Below, piece by piece: positions 61,348 through 64,000 of a DNA stretch of 64,000 nt. How positions within the stretch are numbered: position 1 is the first letter of the stretch; each line of letters starts with the position of its first letter. The stretch comes from JAWWOL01 sp033851545 (GTDB lineage: Bacteria > Actinomycetota > Actinomycetes > JAWWOL01), in contig JAWWOO010000087.1 in NCBI GenBank assembly GCA_033851545.1, positions 54,924-118,923 of the forward strand, read 5' to 3'. A model generated the notes under the pieces. That model had not been told where the DNA came from, did not search any database, and saw only the letters and a program-made list of their open reading frames with translations. Both the position numbers and the translations under genes were made by a program.

Positions 61348-62640
61348 GTGCGCTTCATCTTCACACCCCCAGCCGACGCGGCCAGTGGCATGGTCGACCT
61401 GCCGTGGCACCTCCCGCTGGAGGAGTGGGACGACCCCCGGATGGTCGAGGTCCGCCAGCGTGGCATCTCGCGGCACATCGTCCGGTTCGTGGAGGAGTCC
61501 GGCCGGGTCTTCGCCCTGAAGGAGATCAACCCCGACCTGGCCCGCCGCGAGTACCGCCTGCTCCGGATGCTCGCGGAGCGGCAGGTGCCCGCCGTCAACG
61601 TCGTCGGCGTGGTCGTCGACCGGGCCGACCAGCTGGACGCCGTGCTGGTCACCGAGTTCCTCGAGTACTCCATCTCCTACCGCACGCTGTTCTCCAACCC
61701 CCGTGGGGACGAGCCGGCGATCCGGCTGCTGGACGCGCTGGTCGAGCTGCTCGTACGGCTGCACCTGGTCGGCTTCTACTGGGGCGACTGCTCGCTGTCG
61801 AACACGCTGTTCCGGCTCGACGCCGGCTCGCTCGCCGCGTACATGGTCGACGCGGAGACCGGCGAGATGCAGGAGACCCTCTCGGAGCGGATGCGCGAGT
61901 ACGACATCTCGCTGGCGAGCGAGAAGGTCGCGGGCGAGCTGTTCGACCTCGAGGCCGGCGGGCTGTTGCCGCCCGGGGTCGACCCGATGGCCGTCGCCGA
62001 GCAGATCCCCGAGCACTACCACCGGCTGTGGGACGAGCTGACCCAGGTCGAGGTGCTCAAGCCGGAGGAGCAGCGCTACCGGATCCGGGCCCGGCTGGAC
62101 CGGCTCAACGACCTCGGCTTCGATGTCGACGAGGTCGAGCTGATCGGCAGCGACGAGGGCAACCGGCTGCGGCTGCGGACCAAGGTCGCCGAGTCGGGCT
62201 ACCACCGACGCCGGCTCTACATGCAGACCGGGCTGGACGTCGAGGAGAACCAGGCCAGGCGGCTGCTCAACGACATCGCGTCGTTCAGCGGCTACTTGCG
62301 GCAGAAGGAGGGCCGTCGCGCGCCAGACGCTGTCGTCGCCTCGCGCTGGCTGACCGAGGTGTACGACCCGGTGCTCGGCGCCATCCCGGAGGAGCTGCGG
62401 GACCGGCTCCAGCCGGCGCAGGTGTTCCACGAGATCCTCGACCACCGCTGGTTCCTCTCCGAGGCGGCCGGGCGCGACGTGGGGACGACGGCCGCCGCGC
62501 GCTCGTACTTCGCGACGGTGCTGCCGCAGGTGCCGGAGCGGCTGACGACCGGTCACACGCCGAGCAACCTCGACACCGGTGAGCTGGACGCCTACATCGG
62601 CGTCGACACCGCTGAGATGGACCTGCGCGGCATCGACTGA
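61348..62640 (+). CDS. DUF4032 protein with lipopolysaccharide-kinase-like N-terminal domain
   Basis: A 430-residue cytoplasmic protein from GTG 61348. The N-terminal half resembles an atypical kinase/phosphotransferase: VFALKEINPDLARREYRLLRML (possible Lys/Glu), VTEFLEYSISYRTLF (hinge), LHLVGFYWGDCSLSNTLFRL (a WGDCSLSNT loop in place of HGDxxxxN) and AAYMVDAETGE (Asp). The C-terminal DUF4032 region spans about 230-420. Whether it phosphorylates anything is not known. The last 49 bases overlap the convergent XRE gene. Confidence 0.82.
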   Translation: MRFIFTPPADAASGMVDLPWHLPLEEWDDPRMVEVRQRGISRHIVRFVEESGRVFALKEINPDLARREYRLLRMLAERQVPAVNVVGVVVDRADQLDAVLVTEFLEYSISYRTLFSNPRGDEPAIRLLDALVELLVRLHLVGFYWGDCSLSNTLFRLDAGSLAAYMVDAETGEMQETLSERMREYDISLASEKVAGELFDLEAGGLLPPGVDPMAVAEQIPEHYHRLWDELTQVEVLKPEEQRYRIRARLDRLNDLGFDVDEVELIGSDEGNRLRLRTKVAESGYHRRRLYMQTGLDVEENQARRLLNDIASFSGYLRQKEGRRAPDAVVASRWLTEVYDPVLGAIPEELRDRLQPAQVFHEILDHRWFLSEAAGRDVGTTAAARSYFATVLPQVPERLTTGHTPSNLDTGELDAYIGVDTAEMDLRGID

Positions 62641-62933
62641 CCCGGGGACTCTGCGTTGCGATCTGTTCTCGCGGGTTCGACCCCGCCGGCTGACTGGTTG
62701 GTCTCCGCCCACAGTGCATCGAGAGAGAGGCCGAGCACATGGGCGATCGCAGCGATGGTCGGGAAGGCAGGGGTGGCTACGCGACCGGACTCGATCTTCC
62801 GAAGAGTCTCCGGTGAGACTCCTGCATCTAGCGCGGTGTTGAGCATCGAGCTCTTTCCCCTGGCTTGTCGCAGGAGGGCGCCGAGGCGCCGTCCGCGTTC
62901 GACCTCTGCGGGAGTGAGCGGCAACCTGACCAT
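62592..62933 (-). CDS. XRE-family helix-turn-helix regulator
   Basis: A 113-residue protein. The HTH domain spans about residues 16-75: LGALLRQARGKSSMLNTALDAGVSPETLRKIESGRVATPAFPTIAAIAHVLGLSLDALW, a typical Cro/C1-type five-helix fold. The C-terminal tail of about 38 residues is polar and probably disordered. It is divergent from the methionine aminopeptidase gene with only 67 bases between starts, so it is a good candidate to regulate that gene and itself. Its 3' end overlaps the DUF4032 gene on the opposite strand. Confidence 0.88.
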   Translation of the reverse strand: MVRLPLTPAEVERGRRLGALLRQARGKSSMLNTALDAGVSPETLRKIESGRVATPAFPTIAAIAHVLGLSLDALWAETNQSAGGVEPARTDRNAESPGQSMPRRSISAVSTPM

Positions 62934-62944
62934 GCCACCGATTC

Positions 62945-62972
62945 TAGTACCGGGATACTATGGCCGGGATAG
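62945..62972. promoter_or_regulatory. TAGTA-CCGGGA-TACTA dyad and CCGGGATA direct repeat (candidate XRE operator)
   Basis: In the 67-base spacer between the XRE gene and the aminopeptidase gene lies a perfect five-base dyad TAGTA/TACTA around CCGGGA (62945-62960). The octamer CCGGGATA repeats 14 bases downstream (62950 and 62964). The site is centred about 12-25 bases from the XRE start and 35-50 bases from the aminopeptidase start. Confidence 0.5.
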
Positions 62973-63000
62973 TTATTGGTCGCACGGCGAAAGGCGCCAG

Positions 63001-63783
63001 ATGATCGAAATCCTGAACTCGACGGAGCTGCCACGAGCCAGGGAGGCAGGCGCCCTGGTCGCCGGCATTCTGCAGACTTTGAAGAGCCGCTGCGAGGTGG
63101 GCACGAACCTGCGGGACATCGACGGGTGGGCCCAGGCCATGATCACAGAGGCCGGAGCGCAGTCCTGCTACGTCGACTACGAGCCGTCCTTCGGACGCGG
63201 GCCGTTCGGTCACTACATCTGCACGTCGGTCAATGATGCTGTGCTGCACGGGCTGCCCTACGACTACCCGCTTGCCAACGGCGACCTGCTGACGCTCGAC
63301 CTCGCCGTCTCCAAGGGCGGAGTTGTCGCGGACTCCGCCATCAGCTTCATCGTGGGCGACTCGAAGTCCCCGGAGAGCGTCGCGATGATCAGTGCGACCG
63401 AGCGGGCACTGAGCGCAGGGATTGCCGCGGCCCGCCCCGGAGCCTCCATCGGGGACATCTCCCATGCCATCGGCGCGGTCCTCAGCGAGGCGGGGTACCG
63501 GATCAACACCGAGTTCGGCGGTCACGGCGTCGGCTCGACAATGCACCAAGACCCGCACGTCCCGAATTTCGGGCGACCCGGTCGTGGATACAGATTGCGC
63601 CCTGGACTTCTGCTCGCATTGGAGCCGTGGGTCATGGCGGACACCGCCGAGCTCGTCACGGATGCCGACGGCTGGACACTCCGAAGCGCGACGGGCTGCC
63701 GGACTGCACACAGCGAACATACGATCGCTGTCACCGATGACGGAGCCGAAGTTCTCACCTTGCCGAAGCAGGCGCAGCCGTGA
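63001..63783 (+). CDS. map: Type I methionine aminopeptidase
   Basis: A 260-residue enzyme that removes N-terminal methionine from new proteins. ATG 63001 follows AAAGG by seven bases. All five metal ligands are visible: Asp100 and Asp111 (LTLDLAVSKGGVVADSA), His175 (GGHGVGSTMHQDP), Glu208 (LALEPWVM) and Glu239 (AHSEHTIAVT). Substrate-site His83 lies in VLHGLPYD. The housekeeping map copy usually sits with the ribosomal protein genes, so this XRE-linked copy is probably a second, specialised one. Confidence 0.94.
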   Translation: MIEILNSTELPRAREAGALVAGILQTLKSRCEVGTNLRDIDGWAQAMITEAGAQSCYVDYEPSFGRGPFGHYICTSVNDAVLHGLPYDYPLANGDLLTLDLAVSKGGVVADSAISFIVGDSKSPESVAMISATERALSAGIAAARPGASIGDISHAIGAVLSEAGYRINTEFGGHGVGSTMHQDPHVPNFGRPGRGYRLRPGLLLALEPWVMADTAELVTDADGWTLRSATGCRTAHSEHTIAVTDDGAEVLTLPKQAQP

Positions 63784-63822
63784 GGCCTGCGCCAAGCTCG
63801 CCGGCGCACCCCTGGGTACGCA

Positions 63823-63856
63823 AAGAGCGAGGCCCCCCGAAGGGGACCTCGCTCTT
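63823..63856. terminator. Bidirectional hairpin between map and the cold-shock gene
   Basis: AAGAGCGAGG (63823-63832) pairs perfectly with CCTCGCTCTT (63847-63856). Inside, CCCC pairs with GGGG around a short loop with a single mismatch between the two stems. It lies 40 bases after the aminopeptidase stop and 17 bases beyond the cold-shock gene stop, serving both convergent genes. Confidence 0.85.
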
Positions 63857-63872
63857 GTGAGTCTGCGTCTGC

Positions 63873-64000
63873 TTAGAGCGGACGGACGTTCTCGGCCTGC
63901 GGGCCCTTCTGGCCCTGGGTGACCTCGAACTCGACGCGCTGGTTCTCGTCCAGGCTGCGGTAGCCCGAAGTGGCGATAGCCGAGTAGTGCACGAAGACGT
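63873..64000 (-). CDS. Cold-shock protein, CspA family (5' end outside window)
   Basis: Only the C-terminal part is present, read on the minus strand: DVFVHYSAIATSGYRSLDEN, then QRVEFEVTQGQKGPQAENVRPL and TAA at 63873-63875. This matches the second half of the 67-residue cold-shock domain, including the RNP2 motif DVFVHYSAI and the C-terminal VTQGQKGPQAENV typical of actinobacterial CspA proteins. These are nucleic-acid chaperones. The N terminus with the RNP1 motif lies beyond base 64000. Confidence 0.95.
   Translation of the reverse strand, partial: VFVHYSAIATSGYRSLDENQRVEFEVTQGQKGPQAENVRPL

Overview
This 64 kb window is chromosomal DNA from a high-GC actinobacterium (Actinomycetota). The evidence is the strong GC bias in third codon positions, the frequent GTG starts and 4-nt stop/start overlaps, a SigE-type ECF sigma factor, the gatCAB / ligA / mnmA / iscS / etfAB neighbourhood (broadly the order known from mycobacteria and relatives), and a complete GlgE alpha-glucan locus. 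I cannot resolve the genus. There is no sign of a plasmid, prophage, insertion sequence, CRISPR array, tRNA or rRNA. No gene-free stretch exceeds 300 bases.

Layout. 1-2.5 kb: a truncated quinone oxidoreductase, then an ECF sigma factor with a membrane-anchored partner. 2.5-8.9 kb (minus strand): trmB, gatB, a 68-residue membrane protein, gatA and gatC in an overlapping run, preceded by a GGDEF-EAL cyclic-di-GMP protein. 9-11.5 kb: a PadR regulator with a two-gene ABC exporter. 11.5-22.2 kb: an intergenic palindromic repeat, ligA, a MetE-like protein, a secreted sedolisin (S53) protease, a methyltransferase, mnmA, iscS and etfA/etfB. 22.2-30.6 kb: a secreted cupredoxin, then a compact plus-strand surface-sugar cluster (two GT-C-like membrane proteins, nucleotide-sugar dehydrogenase, DPM-like GT2, epimerase, methyltransferase). 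30.6-37 kb: glgX, a small membrane protein, an orphan HlyD-type adaptor, a DUF5666-like protein and an HtrA protease. 37-47.3 kb: a second array of the palindromic repeat, glgP on the minus strand, and divergently glgE-treS-mak-glgB. 47.3-57.3 kb: a large secreted FN3/seven-bladed-propeller protein, a thioredoxin-TPR protein, a MarR/MFS pair, a DUF2127 membrane protein, an alpha/beta hydrolase with a zinc-ribbon protein, an AIM24 pair and a membrane-anchored matrixin-like metalloprotease. 57.3-64 kb: a STAS protein, a DUF2007-like protein, murA, small membrane proteins, PduO adenosyltransferase, DUF4032, a divergent XRE/methionine aminopeptidase pair and the end of a cold-shock gene.

How the genes work together. 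Trehalose and glucan flow through TreS (trehalose to maltose), Mak (maltose to maltose-1-phosphate), GlgE (chain extension) and GlgB (branching), while GlgX and GlgP degrade the polymer. GatCAB, TrmB, MnmA and IscS form a tRNA aminoacylation and modification group. The 23-30.6 kb cluster looks like a lipid-linked sugar pathway for a surface glycan or glycoprotein whose product I cannot name. Several intergenic regions carry well-formed inverted or direct repeats that are candidate operators: PadR, MarR, XRE/Map, glgP/glgE and htrA.
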